This document shows, one piece after another, positions 10,019-21,765 of a stretch of 64,000 bases of DNA. A model generated the notes under the pieces. That model ran no database searches. It saw nothing but the letters and a program-made list of their open reading frames with translations, and was not told the DNA's origin. A program made the translations under genes and the position numbers. The DNA is from Micropterix aruncella. Lineage: Eukaryota > Arthropoda > Insecta > Lepidoptera > Micropterigidae. The stretch's first letter is position 1; each line of letters starts with the position of its first letter. Where the stretch lies: positions 11,996,925-12,060,924 of the forward strand of contig OX155964.1 of NCBI GenBank assembly GCA_944548615.1. Direction: 5' to 3'.

Positions 10019-11560
10019 TATATAATCAATGGTAGTACCTACCTATTTTATAAAACTACCAACACTATTCAAAAAGGGTAGTGCCGGTCAGTGAGCCATC
10101 ACTGATCGGTTTCTAAGATATCCTTTATAGGAATTTCTTCGTAAAATTAGCTTTTTTATTACAGCAAAAACTGTTGTTATTTTTACATAGGACTGACTGG
10201 GTTCGGGGTGATAGTAAGGCAGGGAAAGACAACCCCATTTTCTTTCTTCAACAAATGTAAATATGCTATATTCTTCTACATAAAACCAATGAGTATTCTT
10301 ATTACACACACATACACAGATTGGACACCATTAATGGTGCAAAAATCAACATCAGTTTTGTCAGAAAAAACGCACGGAGTCATAAAAAAGAAAACACAAA
10401 CAATCGTTCGTGTTGCCCGACAAAACCGAGAATATATATTATCAAACTTTCTACGGCGCGTATGTCATGAGTGGTTGTAAACTTAAAACTGCTCAAATAC
10501 CATTTTTTCAAGGAGAGTTTTGAAATATTTTCTTTGCGGATTTAATTTTAATAGGACGAGTAAATAAATGTATCGCTAAAAACGGAACAAAGTTACTAAT
10601 TTCCTCTAAAATCAATAAAGCAGAACCGTATATTTTCGTTAAAAAAGAGATCGGTTTTCGAACTTTTTTTTAAGGCGACATCATACCTGGGAACGACCAT
10701 ATCTTTAGAAGATTTTAGTTTTATGAGTTTTTATTTAAATATACGCAATAATTTAAAAAAGTTTCTAAATGAATCCCTCGATAAGAAACCAATTTAAAAT
10801 TTGGACTAAAAAAAGGTGCTCATTGTCTTGGACATTAAGGCTTTAAACTGATTTCGAAAACTTGCAGGCACGATTACTCCTACAATGACTGGTTAATTCT
10901 CTAGGGGCGCACTTTTTATTTAGGCCCTTAATTAATTACAATTAATTAAAACGTGAGAGCGCTCTGAGAGTTACGCTAAATATGCTTTGCCATTTACACC
11001 CTTATACCACCACTGCGTATAGTTATTCTGTGCTAGCGCTGCGATAGAAGGTTTAGTATGCGCCTGGTCGCAGGCGCGATCGGACGTGGAATCTAGGCTT
11101 GGCGTTTCGTCAACGCTGGATTTTTATTGGTCAAACCCTACAAAATTGACCCCGCCTATTTTTTTCGCGTGTCCGCCCGTTTCGGATATTTTTCTGAGGT
11201 CTCATGCCGCCTTAACGAAAATGTAGGGTTCATATGCGCCGCATGGTCTGTTTCCATATCGCAATCGGCCTGCGCGAGTGCCCGCATTCGTTACACCTGC
11301 ATCGGGAAGTAACTTTCAAAAATTGCCAGCAAACAAAAGATAACGCGTGCGCACCGCTGACAAATTGCACGCATTCATTTGTGAACAGTTTTTTCCTAGT
11401 TCATGGTTTTCCCACGTTTCCCGCAGGCGACTGTACCAGATAATTGATGACCATTTGTCAACGTTTGACGTTTGCAATCGGAGGTATACTATGTTCTGAT
11501 GTCATGTACTCTCGATACTACCATCCGCGGGTAGCGAACGGTGTCGTGCAGCTTAGGCCA
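10019..11560. other. Unassigned DNA, GC-richer after 11.0 kb
   Basis: No gene recognised. From about 11030 to 11440 the sequence becomes CpG-richer and contains an ATTGGTCAAA box; open frames here (for example 11234-11443) have no family resemblance. Confidence 0.4.
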
Positions 11561-11635
11561 CAAGATCCACTTTGTTCTCGTATCGGCTCAACTCACGATT
11601 CAGCTCCTATTCAGAAGCCTCCTCGTGTGGAAGGC

Positions 11636-11690
11636 TACCCGGGGCACAGTATACCACAGATACCCCAATTCGTATACGGTGCCCCGGGTA
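11636..11690. other. Interrupted palindrome (19-bp arms)
   Basis: TACCCGGGGCACAGTATAC at the left and GTATACGGTGCCCCGGGTA at the right are complementary apart from one inserted or mismatched position, with a 17-base spacer. It lies just outside the recognisable part of the family A copy that follows. Confidence 0.5.
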
Positions 11691-11714
11691 AGACTCGCGT
11701 CTCAGGCCTCAAAG

Positions 11715-12155
11715 CTAGCTGACTAATTGCTGAATGAGTCTGGAGACTATGGAAATATACTGTCTCCTAAGCAGCGGGGATGTTGACTTGTTGGACCTTG
11801 GACCACCCGATCCCGTGTGGCACTATGGGCAAAGAATGCCCAGGTCCGCGATAAATTCAAATTGAATTCTGACCCGTAACCAGTCGGGAGGAAGGAGGTA
11901 TCCTAAAGGTTAACACCAGACGGAGATATCCTACCAAAACTGGTAGTTACGGGGCGACGCTGCCTGCTGGGTACCTTTCCCGGTGCCTCGCTGTAAGGCG
12001 TTGGCCTCTAACGGGCTGCTGGCAAGCTAGAAAGTAGATTGTCTCTAAGTCTTCTACGCTCATCCCACGGATGAAAGAATGATTACATATCGTTATACCA
12101 GCCTGGGGTGACAGGTTCGTCCGTTGGAGTCGACACCGCCCTACTACCATCCGCA
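11715..12155 (-). repeat. Family A copy (minus)
   Basis: Blocks shared with the other family A copies, read on this strand, include GAGTCTGG, TACTGTCTCCTAAGCAGCGG, CCCGTAACCAGTCGGGAGGA and GGTTATACC-like sequence near GGGGTGACAGGTTCGTCCGT. The 3' quarter of the family is missing or replaced. Divergence is high, so this is an old copy. Confidence 0.65.
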
Positions 12156-12594
12156 TCCATCCAATCCAATCCAGAGTTATGACTCTGGTCATTAAGAACA
12201 AGACTTGAGAGTCCAGGAATCCTCAAAAGGGAATTTAAAATTAAATATACGAACGTCTAAATAAATTATAGCATACCTAGTGAATAGAGGTGGCTCTTTA
12301 AGAAGCAGATGGAAGTCGTTCTCAGAGCTGACCTCCCGGTCGCGATAGTGGACGGCGCATTTAAAGCTTCGCGTCCTCTTGCCGCTCATCTGAGAACAAA
12401 ATAAACAACGATATAAGACACATGTTAAAAAAAATACTGTAGGCTACCAGGTCTAGGTTAGGTCAGGTCTTTGGGACTTGCTCGTTAACTCTGGTCGGCC
12501 CAACTCACGGTTTACGACGTATAAAAATAATTAATAATAATAATAATAATAATGATTATAAATTAAAATTAAAATAATTAAAAAAAATTATCTT
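12156..12594. other. Unassigned DNA with (AAT)n
   Basis: It contains an (AAT)n run near 12528-12552, and GCCCAACTCACGGTTTA near 12499, a motif also found beside family A copies at 11588 and 45552. No gene seen. Confidence 0.45.
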
Positions 12595-12858
12595 AGATTG
12601 ATCCTTGACACAACCGTGGCACTCTAGTGTGACTCCCGAAGTGAGCTCGCTTTAACACAGGGTTGCCTAGCAAGGCGGGCTCGGCTGCTTTTTGCTTAGC
12701 ACAATTGAAACGTAATCATTTTATGTAACCTGGGCTCAGACAGATGTGTATATAACTTTAAAAGCATACAACGGCATTATCTAAATTGTCATTTCATTTT
12801 CTGTTGTGCTAATGTATTTGAATGTTTATGTATATGTATATGTAAATAAATAAATATA
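12595..12858 (+). mobile_element. 5'-truncated LINE 3' end with TAAATAAATAAATA tail
   Basis: Second copy of the 7795-8095 element: GTGAGCTCGCTTTAACACA, TGCCTAGCAAGGCGGGCT and AACCTGGGCTCAGACAGATG are shared. The tail ends exactly where the next element, an inverted family A copy, begins at about 12860. Confidence 0.6.
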
Positions 12859-12859
12859 G

Positions 12860-13460
12860 TAGCCTCCTCGAAAAAGGTCAACCCCGGTAAGGACTCTGTT
12901 CCCCTGCCACGGCATGGTGGATCAGTTTCCCCTAGGGGGTGTCTCTTCGGGCGCTCCTGGGCGGTTTACGCATTGTGCGGCGTCAGCTAACCGACTGTGC
13001 ACTCCGGGGAATAACCGGAGGGGTCTGAAAAAGCTTTTACACTTTTCCTGAGAAGCAGGGGTGGCTGTTGATCTAATGTCAGCTACTCTTGAAACGACCC
13101 GTTGGCGAGTGGTAGACGAGCGAAGCACGCCATGGTGTGCGATAAATTAAAACTGAATTAGCGCTGAATCAACATCAGGTAGAGGCCGGGCAAGCGACTT
13201 CGGACCCGTACCCATACGGGAGGATGTGGAATCCGGCCAAATCTGGTACTAAAGGTGTGATGTTGGCCCGCTGGGTGAACTTTCCGGTGTCTTGCCGTAA
13301 TGCGTTGGTCTCTAATGTGCAAGATAGCGTAGCTAGACGGTGGACCGTTTTCTTCCTAAGTCTTTATGTTCATCCCAGGTTAAAAGAACGATCAATACCG
13401 GTATACCTTCCCGAGGTGACGGATTCGCCCGCTGCAGGTGCCAACTCACCACTGTATACT
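12860..13460 (-). repeat. Family A copy (minus)
   Basis: Nearly full-length inverted copy. On its sense strand the stretch near 12995-12935 encodes RLADAAQCVNRPGAPEE in an open frame that aligns with the same frame of the 14865-15545 copy (RLADAARCANRPGAPED). The 5' end of the element lies near 13450 (GGTGACGGATTCGCCCG ... GTGCCAACTC). Its left neighbour is the tail of a LINE 3' end. Confidence 0.65.
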
Positions 13461-14864
13461 ACCAGGTAAACACAATAGGAAAAACGAGAACAAAAGACTG
13501 AAAAGTTGACCTTTTAACGCCAAGCCTTTAACCAATATCCAATGAATAGTGAGGAAGTCGATTACGTAGTAATGGAAGTCAGTAAAGAAAACCTTCGACA
13601 AATGACCGGATAAGAAATGGAAACGAGCAAATAGTACAATGAGCTTCAATTTCCCTAATGGCTACAGCAGCAAATGACATGGCAATATATTACAAAAATG
13701 TCGACAAAATGGATCTTACTTTTCACCTGAAATTTGGGGGCAATGTCCAAGAAGTTACAATACAGGGGAAGTTGTAGGTGGACTTATGCTTAATCGATAA
13801 TTTATAAACTTTAAACACATAATTACAAATAAGTTATCTAACCCTCTTTTTAAATTAAGCGCGAAGTCATTAATCAAATCACCGTGCCGCACTGCTACAG
13901 TAATGACGGAGAATAACTAAAAGTTAAATACCAATTAACGGTCGGTTTTGTAATTACTGTCTGTTTATTTATTTACTATTTGTGCCTTTCTGAGCGCTGC
14001 TGCTTGTTACGAGAACGCGCGCTGCGGCGCTCAGAGAATTTTCCCGCCAATTTAGCTCGGTCTGTTCGGATGCCTAACGTTTAAAAACTAGGACAACTTG
14101 CTATTTTTCAGGGAATATCGACCCCATACAAAGTACTTTGTAAAATAGCATAATTTCATGTATTTGCAGCACAGAAAGGATACAAAAGATACAGAAAAAA
14201 ATACACGAAATACAGAAAAATGGGTACAGCATTGCATAACGTGAAGGTCAAACCATGAATACGCAAACGTTGCAAATGGAGATGTTCTGAGATCGACTGG
14301 CCTGATTTCTAGGACATAACCTCAAGGTTTTTAGACGTCCAGCATAAGCATTTGCTTTATTGTCTCTTGAAACAACTTGAAGTTGACCGTAATATCGTCG
14401 ATTTTAAAACTTGTCGAAATATACTTTGGGATAATGACGAGATGCTCACGTGCTCAAGTAGAGTTAAGGTGGCGCTTCCAGGACGAGTTCATCAGTGAGT
14501 GGAGTTATTATTGTTGCTCAGACCATACTACTCTCAGCACGTATGTTACGAGGTGATGTTACCGTCTCTGACTCATGTGTAGCATGGATGATCTAGAGAG
14601 GAATGGAGGCAGCAGTGATGACGTGAAGCAGAACCATTTTGCATTACAAGCATTTTGAATGTTCTGCAAAAGCCGCACGTTCTTTCTATTAGGGCACGGT
14701 TCGTACGCGCAGTCATCACAGTCCATAATAGGTAATTTAAGGCATTTACAATAAGGATTCTAATTTTCACACTGACGTACTCTCAGACTCTGAATAGGGC
14801 GTTGAGAGGAGCTAAACCCCACCCAATTGTTGGGCTGGTATTTTTCAACCGCAAATAGAGACAA
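13461..14864. other. Unassigned DNA
   Basis: No gene recognised. A small hairpin with 9-bp ends (TCTGAGCGC ... GCGCTCAGA, 13989-14036) lies in a CpG-rich island at 13985-14070. Frames near 14573-14770 show no family resemblance. Confidence 0.45.
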
Positions 14865-15545
14865 CTAGAGATGTCAACTACAACGGGCGAACTTTTCACC
14901 TCTGCAAGTTTCAACGACTTTTGATCGTTCTGTCTCCCGTGAGGTGAGCGCAGAAGACTTAGGACAAAACAGTCCACCGTCAAGCTCCGCCACATGCTCG
15001 TAAGAGGCCAACGCCTTATCCGCGAGATAGCCAGGTATGTTACCCGGCAGGCCGACACTCGCGCCCTTACTTCCAGTTGCAACCAGATTACTCCGGTCTC
15101 CCGACTGGTTACGAGTTCGAGGTCGCTTGCGCGGTGTCAACCGAAACGGTGTCAACCGAATCTATCGCAGACCACGACATCATTTGCCCGGCTGTTCACC
15201 CGGAATCGGGTAGCCGATGGTAGTTTCAAGACCAGTCGCTGTAAGGTCAACAAGTACCCCCGCTCTATAGGAGACAGTACTGTTTCCAGACTCCCCCGAA
15301 CGTTAGTTAGAATGCACAATCGATTGGCTGACGCCGCACGGTGCGCAAACCGTCCTGGAGCGCCAGAAGATTGACTCCTGGGGGAAACTATCCCTAAGGC
15401 CAGAGTCCTGCCCGGGCTCGCACTTCATTCTTGGATGGGTGTTGACCCGTGAGTGTGACAGACCCCGAACAAATGGGTCTTCGTGGCCAACTCGGCAAGG
15501 GCCCATTCGCTCCCGCAAATTAGGTGTGGTAGTTGACACTAGGGA
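14865..15545 (+). repeat. Family A copy (plus), near full length
   Basis: It begins CTAGAGATGTCAACTAC and runs through TGAGCGCAGAAGACTTAGGA, GGTTACGAGTTCGAGGTCGC and ACCCCCGCTCTATAGGAGA to the family 3' end GTGGCCAACTCGGCAAG at about 15487-15504. An ATG-started frame (14994-15374, 126 codons) ends RLADAARCANRPGAPED. After the 3' end, a complement of the 5' terminus occurs at 15529-15544 (GTAGTTGACACTAGGG), so this copy either has short inverted ends or abuts a fragment of an oppositely oriented copy. Function unknown; the frame is weakly conserved between copies. Confidence 0.7.
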
Positions 15546-16184
15546 AATCCGTTTACCGCTATTCCAAGAGGATGATTACCTCTGGCCGTCTATTACTACA
15601 TGCGATCGTACCCAGAGTATTAGTATTTTCCTATATTTCCTTAAAACTGCAGTATTTTAAAGTTAATTATTGCGACGGTGATACACAATACGCAAGATGA
15701 AATGTATACGCTCCCCTTTTGTATACATTTAAACTATGCGTTCCTACGCGTGAAGTAATGCAGCGTAACCATGCGCCTGTGATTATGTCATTACCAAGAG
15801 TAATTAACGCGAACCTTCTAACCTAAGCACTCTGTTATTATCAATCGCAGCAACCAGTGTCTTCGTTATTCTTCTGCAGCACTTGTAATTTGTTGAATAT
15901 AGTACTGGTGAGCATGCAAATAGCTGCTACGCTTTTCAAACTTTTGTCGATATTTATGTAACAACAAAATATTGTCTTCGGTCTAATAAATGTCACAAAA
16001 TCTGGAAATATCACTCCGAGTGTTTACTTCTTTTTAAGGTGCTTTCTCATTTTTGTACGTGGCCTATAATCATAGCTGCCTGAAAATTGCGAGTGAATTA
16101 TCTCAGATTCTTGGCAGCTAAGAAATTCAGCGGTTTTCCGTACCTCTCTGGGCTCGTATTTTGCCATACTGGATTATGACATCG
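15546..16184. other. Unassigned DNA
   Basis: Mixed AT-rich sequence; no gene, promoter or repeat partner recognised. Confidence 0.45.
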
Positions 16185-17160
16185 ATGATATAGCGTATTA
16201 GATTGATCAAGGTACTATAATCTGGCAACCACGGTTTTACTACGAAACGCAACGTGTACGAGTACATAGCACTCACAGTTCCAAAAAAATATTTATTCTC
16301 TATTATTAGGTTCAATATGACGACTTTCGTAGTATAACAGCATTAGTCCAGGCAACGAAGGAAAAATAGCGGAAATAATTCATGTAGAAGCAAATTTTGT
16401 CACATCTGTATGGGAAGGTACAACATACATAGTACTGTGGGGTGGGGGTGAAGCTAAGGGGAGGGGGCTTTGATGGTCCCTTTTTCAATTTTTTGTTATT
16501 ACCTCTAAAACCATATCTTCTTAAGTATTGATCTTAGCGAAAACATGTATAAACATCTTTTTTGTAAATAATATTATGTAGATTTATTTAGTGTACTGAT
16601 TTTTTTCGCCAGAGCCAGAGTTTTCGAATTATAAACGAAAAACTGAAAAAAGGTACCTTTAGAGACCTCTTCTACTTTTAGCTTCACCCCTTACCCCTCA
16701 GTACTCTTCGTATGTTGTTAAGGACAGCTTCCCTTACAACTGTGCCAAAATTGGCTTCCATGAATTATTTCTTCTATTTGGTCTTTTTTGGTCTTCGTTG
16801 CCTGGGCTTCATGGTAAATGTAAATTTCCAGCGCATTGTAAATGGCGCTCGAAGCGCACGCCTATATATAATAATATTATAATAACAAACACATTTTTAA
16901 ATCATAGTTCTTATCATTATAAAGATGCACTATTTACATGAAAATGTAAATTTTTAATTTGGTATACAGGTTTCAATACGTAATAATTACCCACTTTAAA
17001 TTCAGATAGACTAATAGATGGCATTATATTTCTCCGAATTATTTCTGTGATGAAACCAGCCTATATAAAAAATGCGATAGATAACACTCATAATTGAATG
17101 TTATCATTGGTTAAATTATTGGGTTTTTACAATCAATCAGTCCTTTATAAAAAATACATA
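16185..17160 (+). repeat. Family C repeat, interrupted copy
   Basis: Collinear with 36077-36728 on both sides of an insertion. On the left, GCGTATTAGATTG, a TTTTACTA block, GCAACGTGT and GTTCCAAAAAA; on the right, AATGGCGCTC, TTTGGTATACAGGT, CTAATAGATGGCATTATA and ATAATTGAATGTTAT. The interruption corresponds to the 458-bp foldback at 16348-16805. There is no coding sequence. The ends resemble the inverted ends of the 9597-10018 foldback. Confidence 0.65.
16348..16805. mobile_element. 458-bp foldback element inserted in family C
   Basis: Terminal inverted repeats of roughly 75 bp: CCAGGCAACGAAGG at the left and CTTCGTTGCCTGG at the right, continuing inwards through GGAAATAATTCATG. Comparison with the uninterrupted family C copy at 36.2 kb places the insertion precisely. 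Flanks GCATTAGT and GCTTCATG might be a decayed 8-bp duplication, but this is weak. No transposase is present. Confidence 0.7.
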
Positions 17161-18308
17161 TTAATGTTATTACAGATGGCCAAATAAAATGCTTTTAGAA
17201 AATTCCTGAAGAACATTGAAATTTACCGAGAAAAATGATAGTTTATTGTACCTTAATATTATTGTTTCAATGCATTTATTGCATTCTTGTAGATGACCAA
17301 ACGGGAACAAGGTTAAAATAGGATAAGAAGGGTCTTCAGAGCACTTTAGCATTAATCCATATATAAGACTTAAGCATTGATCCATATATGAATTGATTCA
17401 TAAGTAAACAAACCACTGGAAGAACAACTAGAACACCAAATCCCAAATCTAGACCGAAGACTGAATGTAGAAAGTTCGGTTCATGACGTTTGAAGAGTAA
17501 GTAGTCGTAAAGTAGCAGATAGCCGCATCGAATGAGTAGATTTATACGCGTGAAATCGATTGTCCCGTCGAGATGTCGCATTTCTGCCATGGAGCGCATA
17601 CCGCCGAGCACCGTGACGCGCCGTTACTCGCTACTTTGTAACGCCTGTGATTTGTTCCGCCAGAGTATTAGGAAGTATTCAGCACGTCTCACCGACTGTA
17701 GCACAAGGAAAGAGTTGCATGCCGCCACCGTTTATTTTTGTTCAATCTGGACGCTGGTAATCCGCGATGATCCCACTGAAAAACCCCTAGTAACGGAGTT
17801 AAAAGCTTGTTGCTCGCGTATTCTTCGCGCTACCGCGAGCTAGAACTAACATCGTTCAACAGTGCTTCACGGTGCGGACCCTCCGTACCCTAAATGCACT
17901 ATGTTCGACTGAGCTATGATTGGGTATTTTGACAGTGAATTTAGCACAGCTACAAAAAACGATAATGACATTTCTTAGCATCAAGGAATTAGGTAAATAT
18001 GTAGTATGTTGTAGTATGTAGTATGTAGTATGTGGCCCGATGGTCCGATGACATTAAGGAGACAGCTGGACCAGTATGGATGGGGGAAACGGACAACCGA
18101 TCCGGATGGAGAGTGATTGGAGTGGCGTAAGCCGGTGGGCGAATACGCGCTGATGAAGAAGAAGAATATGAATAGTAGTGTGTCGTATAAAATTTATTAA
18201 AAAAGTAGTACCTTTTGATAACCAGAAAGATTATATAAAAAATGGATATTAATGTATAATATGGTCTGGAATTATAACTAACGATTTCAAATTATCTGTA
18301 ATCATGTT
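17161..18308. other. Unassigned DNA with GTAGTAT tandem run
   Basis: It contains an imperfect GTAGTAT tandem array at 18001-18032. A 103-codon frame at 17532-17843 has no recognisable family. The last part, up to the AAATA tail at 18309, may be a LINE 3' end. Confidence 0.4.
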
Positions 18309-18346
18309 TTCATAAATAAATAAATAAATAAATAAATAAAATAAAA
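18309..18346 (+). repeat. (AAAT)n tail-like microsatellite
   Basis: CATAAATAAATAAATAAAT-type run, probably the 3' tail of a 5'-truncated LINE reading from the left. A similar run occurs at 19064-19098. Confidence 0.55.
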
Positions 18347-20184
18347 TGCAAGCGTGGACTTCATAATATTTTTCGTGGACAGTCATATTTTATTAATTCC
18401 AAAAAATACAATGTACAAAAAACGAAAAAAAAGGATTAAAAATAGTTTGATTTAAAATAAGTGAAAGTGAAACATACGTATAAATGATACGAATAATACA
18501 TGGCGCATACATATTATATTAGCATTAAGTATGTCTTATCTTTTTATGTAAATATCATCAAGGGGGTGGCTTTCTATGCCGACAAACCTTGACTAAGGTA
18601 ACTGCAGTATATATATAATAATATTATGGCCAAGATGGCCACTAAAGTCGCACTGAAAGCCACTTAATCATAATCTCCAGCAGTTAAGCCTAGGGGCTTG
18701 GCTGGATTTTATTCAAAAGCTGTATTTGAACTGTATTGCGGTCATTTGACATTTTTTGGTTGGTGGGGATGAGTCCTTGCCGCGTGGACTTGGACGATGA
18801 GTTCTCCCGGCAAAGTTACATTTTCGTCAAAGTTACATTGGCCATCTACAAATACATCGGGAGGACTGTCGTTTATTTCCGCGCGGTATAGATCCGTTTT
18901 CTCTCAACTAATAAATATTTACGGATGTATTGTATTTTTTGTTTCATAATTTAGTTTGTAAAATATTTTTCAAATAATTTCGAACGGCGTAAGTTATAAT
19001 CGGCATAAGAACATGTTTTTTTAAGAATTATGTATCTAATTATAAGTTCATGCTGTTACTTACCTAAATAAATAAATAAAAAATAAATAAATAAAATAGC
19101 TTTTTCTTTTTAAGCATACTGTGGAATACGCCATTGCACATTTCCTCAGAGTTATTCACAACTTCATTATGTACGTATTTTTTTTGTGTGTAAAGGCAAG
19201 ATAACTACGGATCAATTATAAAAATCAAACACACTCAAATTACCTAAAAATAAGAGCAATTTAAAAAAAAATCTATATATCAATGACTCAAAAAAAAAGT
19301 CAATCAAAAAATTGTAATTGTACGCAAGAAAATCAACACTAGATTAATAAACTATAGAATAAAATACATGTTAGACGAGAATAAACAAATAGATTTGATA
19401 AATGGTAAAATTCTCTTTTAAAATCTAGGACAGCCTTGTCAAAATCATGAAAATTACAAATTATAAATAACATCTAACTATAACACTGCATATGTGTATC
19501 GGCGTGAAGCACGCCACGCGCCGCTCTGCCCAATTAATGCATAGCTGAGTGCCACACAGAATTAACTATTTACAATAAAGAAGATGCACGCGAGATGCAC
19601 CGAGATAGTGGCCGGGTCGCTCCACTGGTTTGAGAAATGGTGATAGCTGCATCGCAAAACATATCGCAGCACTCGAAACGTTCTGCTGCACATCCGTCAT
19701 ATGGTAACAATGTATGCAGAGAGAATATTATTGCGGCGTTAAACTTATTTTATTGAGATTGAAAAGGCATGGTAAAGATTCAAAGTAAATATTCGCGTCA
19801 AAATGAAAATAATAATAATACTAATACGCTTTATACGATCAAACGAATCAGCCATCTTATGCAATATCTTACAGCTAACCTTAACCTAATGGGACAGCAT
19901 GTCTTGCGGTAAAAAAAAAGAATACTTTTATTTTTATTTATTTATTAATATTTCACACACATTTAAAACACTAGGTTCATAAGATTAAAATCTACCTTGC
20001 TGGAGTGATGCCCGTACTAAGGTAGACTTAGTACGGGTAGACTTAGTATTCTTTTTTCCTTTGTTTTTTTTTTTAGTTGCTAAGTGTAACTTAATGTAGC
20101 ATTGTTTTATGTGGTAGCTCTATATTTTTACAGATATTACATATACTTAGCATATTTTAGTAACATAATATAAAAAAAATAATA
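18347..20184. other. AT-rich unassigned DNA
   Basis: No gene seen. An (AAAT)n run lies at 19064-19098, and a minus-oriented TTTATTTATTTATT run near 19933-19955 looks like a LINE tail. The duplication GGTAGACTTAGTA occurs at about 20023-20048. Confidence 0.45.
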
Positions 20185-20280
20185 TTAAATAATCATATAT
20201 ACACATATATACATATACATCTACACATATACATACACATATATACATATATACATTTATACATATACATATGTTTTACA
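20185..20280. repeat. ATACAT-rich microsatellite
   Basis: Imperfect alternation of ATATAC and ACATAT units without coding potential. Confidence 0.7.
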
Positions 20281-20399
20281 TCTATATATTTACATAAAAT
20301 TATTGAAATTACTTATCAAGGCAGCTCGTATCATTAAACAAAATATAAATGAATCAATAGTAAAAATACATTTTTAAAAACAAGCTTTTATTAAAATGC

Positions 20400-20775
20400 T
20401 CTGTCCCGAGCCTACCCTCGATGCCATAGTGGAACTAAGAACCGGCTATCATCCATAATTAAACTGTGCCGTTGACCATTGAGGAGTCCCCTTGTTGGAA
20501 GCCAACCCTGGGTGCAGCAGCCATATCGCGGTGAAATTTAGAACGGCCTATCATAATTGAATGCGTATACAAAATTTCGTTTCTGTGCTGTTGACCGTTG
20601 AGTCCCCTTGTCGGGAGCCAGTCCGGGTGCAGCAGCGATGTCATGGTCAAATTTAAAACAGGCTATCATAATTGAATACGTATCCAAAAATCTGTGTTTG
20701 TGCTGTTGTCCGTGGAAGAGTAGTCTCTACGGGAGCCGATCCTTGGTGTAGAATCAGGTCATGCTCACCATAAAA
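20400..20775. repeat. Tandem repeat, about three units of 102-118 bp
   Basis: The phrase GGCTATCAT(C)ATAATT recurs at 20442, 20544 and 20659, each followed by GTGCYGTTGWCC and by a GGGTGCAGCAG block. Units differ by about 15-25 percent and by small deletions, so the period drifts from 102 to 115 bp. A partial unit precedes the first copy. The minus-strand frame across two units is a product of the repetition. Confidence 0.75.
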
Positions 20776-21033
20776 ATGCTTTGTCATCAGAACTGAACCA
20801 ACAAGTCAAATTTTAACTTCATAGGATAAGAGGAAGTGGTTCTAATTCAGCTTGCAAGATTAGACCAAACAAACTAACAGACATTGCAAGGTTGTAAAAA
20901 AGCTACAATAACACCGTGAAGGGGGAGGGGAGAGGACGAGAGAAATTTATGAGCGCGTGTTGCAGTATTTTTTAAGACTGCATTTGGAGGAATACAAAGT
21001 CGGTGCTGTCCTTATATGTGTGTGTAAAGCATT
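20776..21033. other. Unassigned DNA
   Basis: Short AT/GA-rich spacer between the tandem array and the LINE relic; nothing recognised. Confidence 0.5.
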
Positions 21034-21365
21034 TCAGATACTGGATTCATGTACTGAGAAAGAGTGCGAAGAGACATCGCTACTGTGACCAAGGATCGAA
21101 AGCAGTAGGTTGTCTTCAGATGTCAGAGGGCGCCCGTGAGCTGATAGAGCATTGAACCTACTAATGAGATAGCTCAGAGCGGCTTCTTCCAAGATTCTGA
21201 AGAGCAAACCAACCAGCAGATTCCAGCAAGCTCTCCTTCCTCGGGTCGTCGGCCAGTGAAGTCTCATTCTGTACTCCGTAATATCGTCATGTTTTCTTTG
21301 GCCATAATTAAAGCGAATGCAGACATTTTGCAGTCTTTCAAGCCCGGCGGCTGGATCTTCCTTTA
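21034..21365 (-). pseudogene. LINE ORF2 C-terminal relic (CR1/Jockey-like)
   Basis: The minus-strand frame contains ERLQNVCIRFNYGQRKHDD and, further on, FNALSAHGRPLTSEDNLL and SHSFSVHESS. These align in order with the better copy at 49.1 kb (ERLQNVCIRFIFGLRKYDHV, FEPLSSHGLVLRSASD, SYSFCVHGAR). Similarity begins at about 21362 and extends to the stop near 21034. The same open frame extends about 60 codons further upstream, but that part does not resemble a LINE. Strong divergence suggests an older subfamily than the 49-60 kb copies. Confidence 0.65.
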
Positions 21366-21636
21366 TGTGGAGAAAAAATGGAAACTCACCTTTAAACGTT
21401 ATTTGCGCTAATTGTACCGCCTTGAAAAACAAGCAACCTATCGCTCGCAACAGTTTGTTCAGAAAAAACGAAGCAATGGGTTGCGTGAATAAAAAATGAT
21501 TGTTGCACGCGTTGCGTTGTTTTCTGACATTGGTGTGCTCGTGCGCTACCATTGCTCCAGCCTGCCATGGTCGTCAAATCTGGCGGTCTACGGCTGGCGA
21601 ACAGTATTTTAATATCCCTTCGACCAATTTGCGGGC

Positions 21637-21765
21637 GGACAAACTAGGTGGCATAGTGGTTTGGTTGCCTAATCTTACATTGTAAGGTTCCGGGCTCGAG
21701 TCTCGACTGGACCACCATTTTCCGTCAGGATAAAATTAACGGAATTGCATTTCAACGGATTTTGA
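21637..21765 (+). mobile_element. tRNA-derived SINE, 5' part
   Basis: An A-box-like TGGCATAGTGG at about 21649 and a degenerate B box (GGCTCGAGTCTC) near 21692 are followed by CACCATTTTCCGTCAGGATA, the tRNA-unrelated body shared with the minus-strand copies at 24.66 and 28.55 kb. Similarity fades after about 21765, so the 3' half is lost or replaced. Confidence 0.65.

Noticed and set aside
17532..17843. 103-codon frame
   Set aside because: No recognisable family, no repeat partner and no supporting splice or poly(A) signals.
20459..20650. Minus-strand frame across the tandem array
   Set aside because: The frame is open because the repeat units have near-codon-multiple spacing; the two units give similar peptides simply by repetition.
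20400..20775. CRISPR array
   Set aside because: The units are contiguous with no unique spacers, and the genome is eukaryotic.
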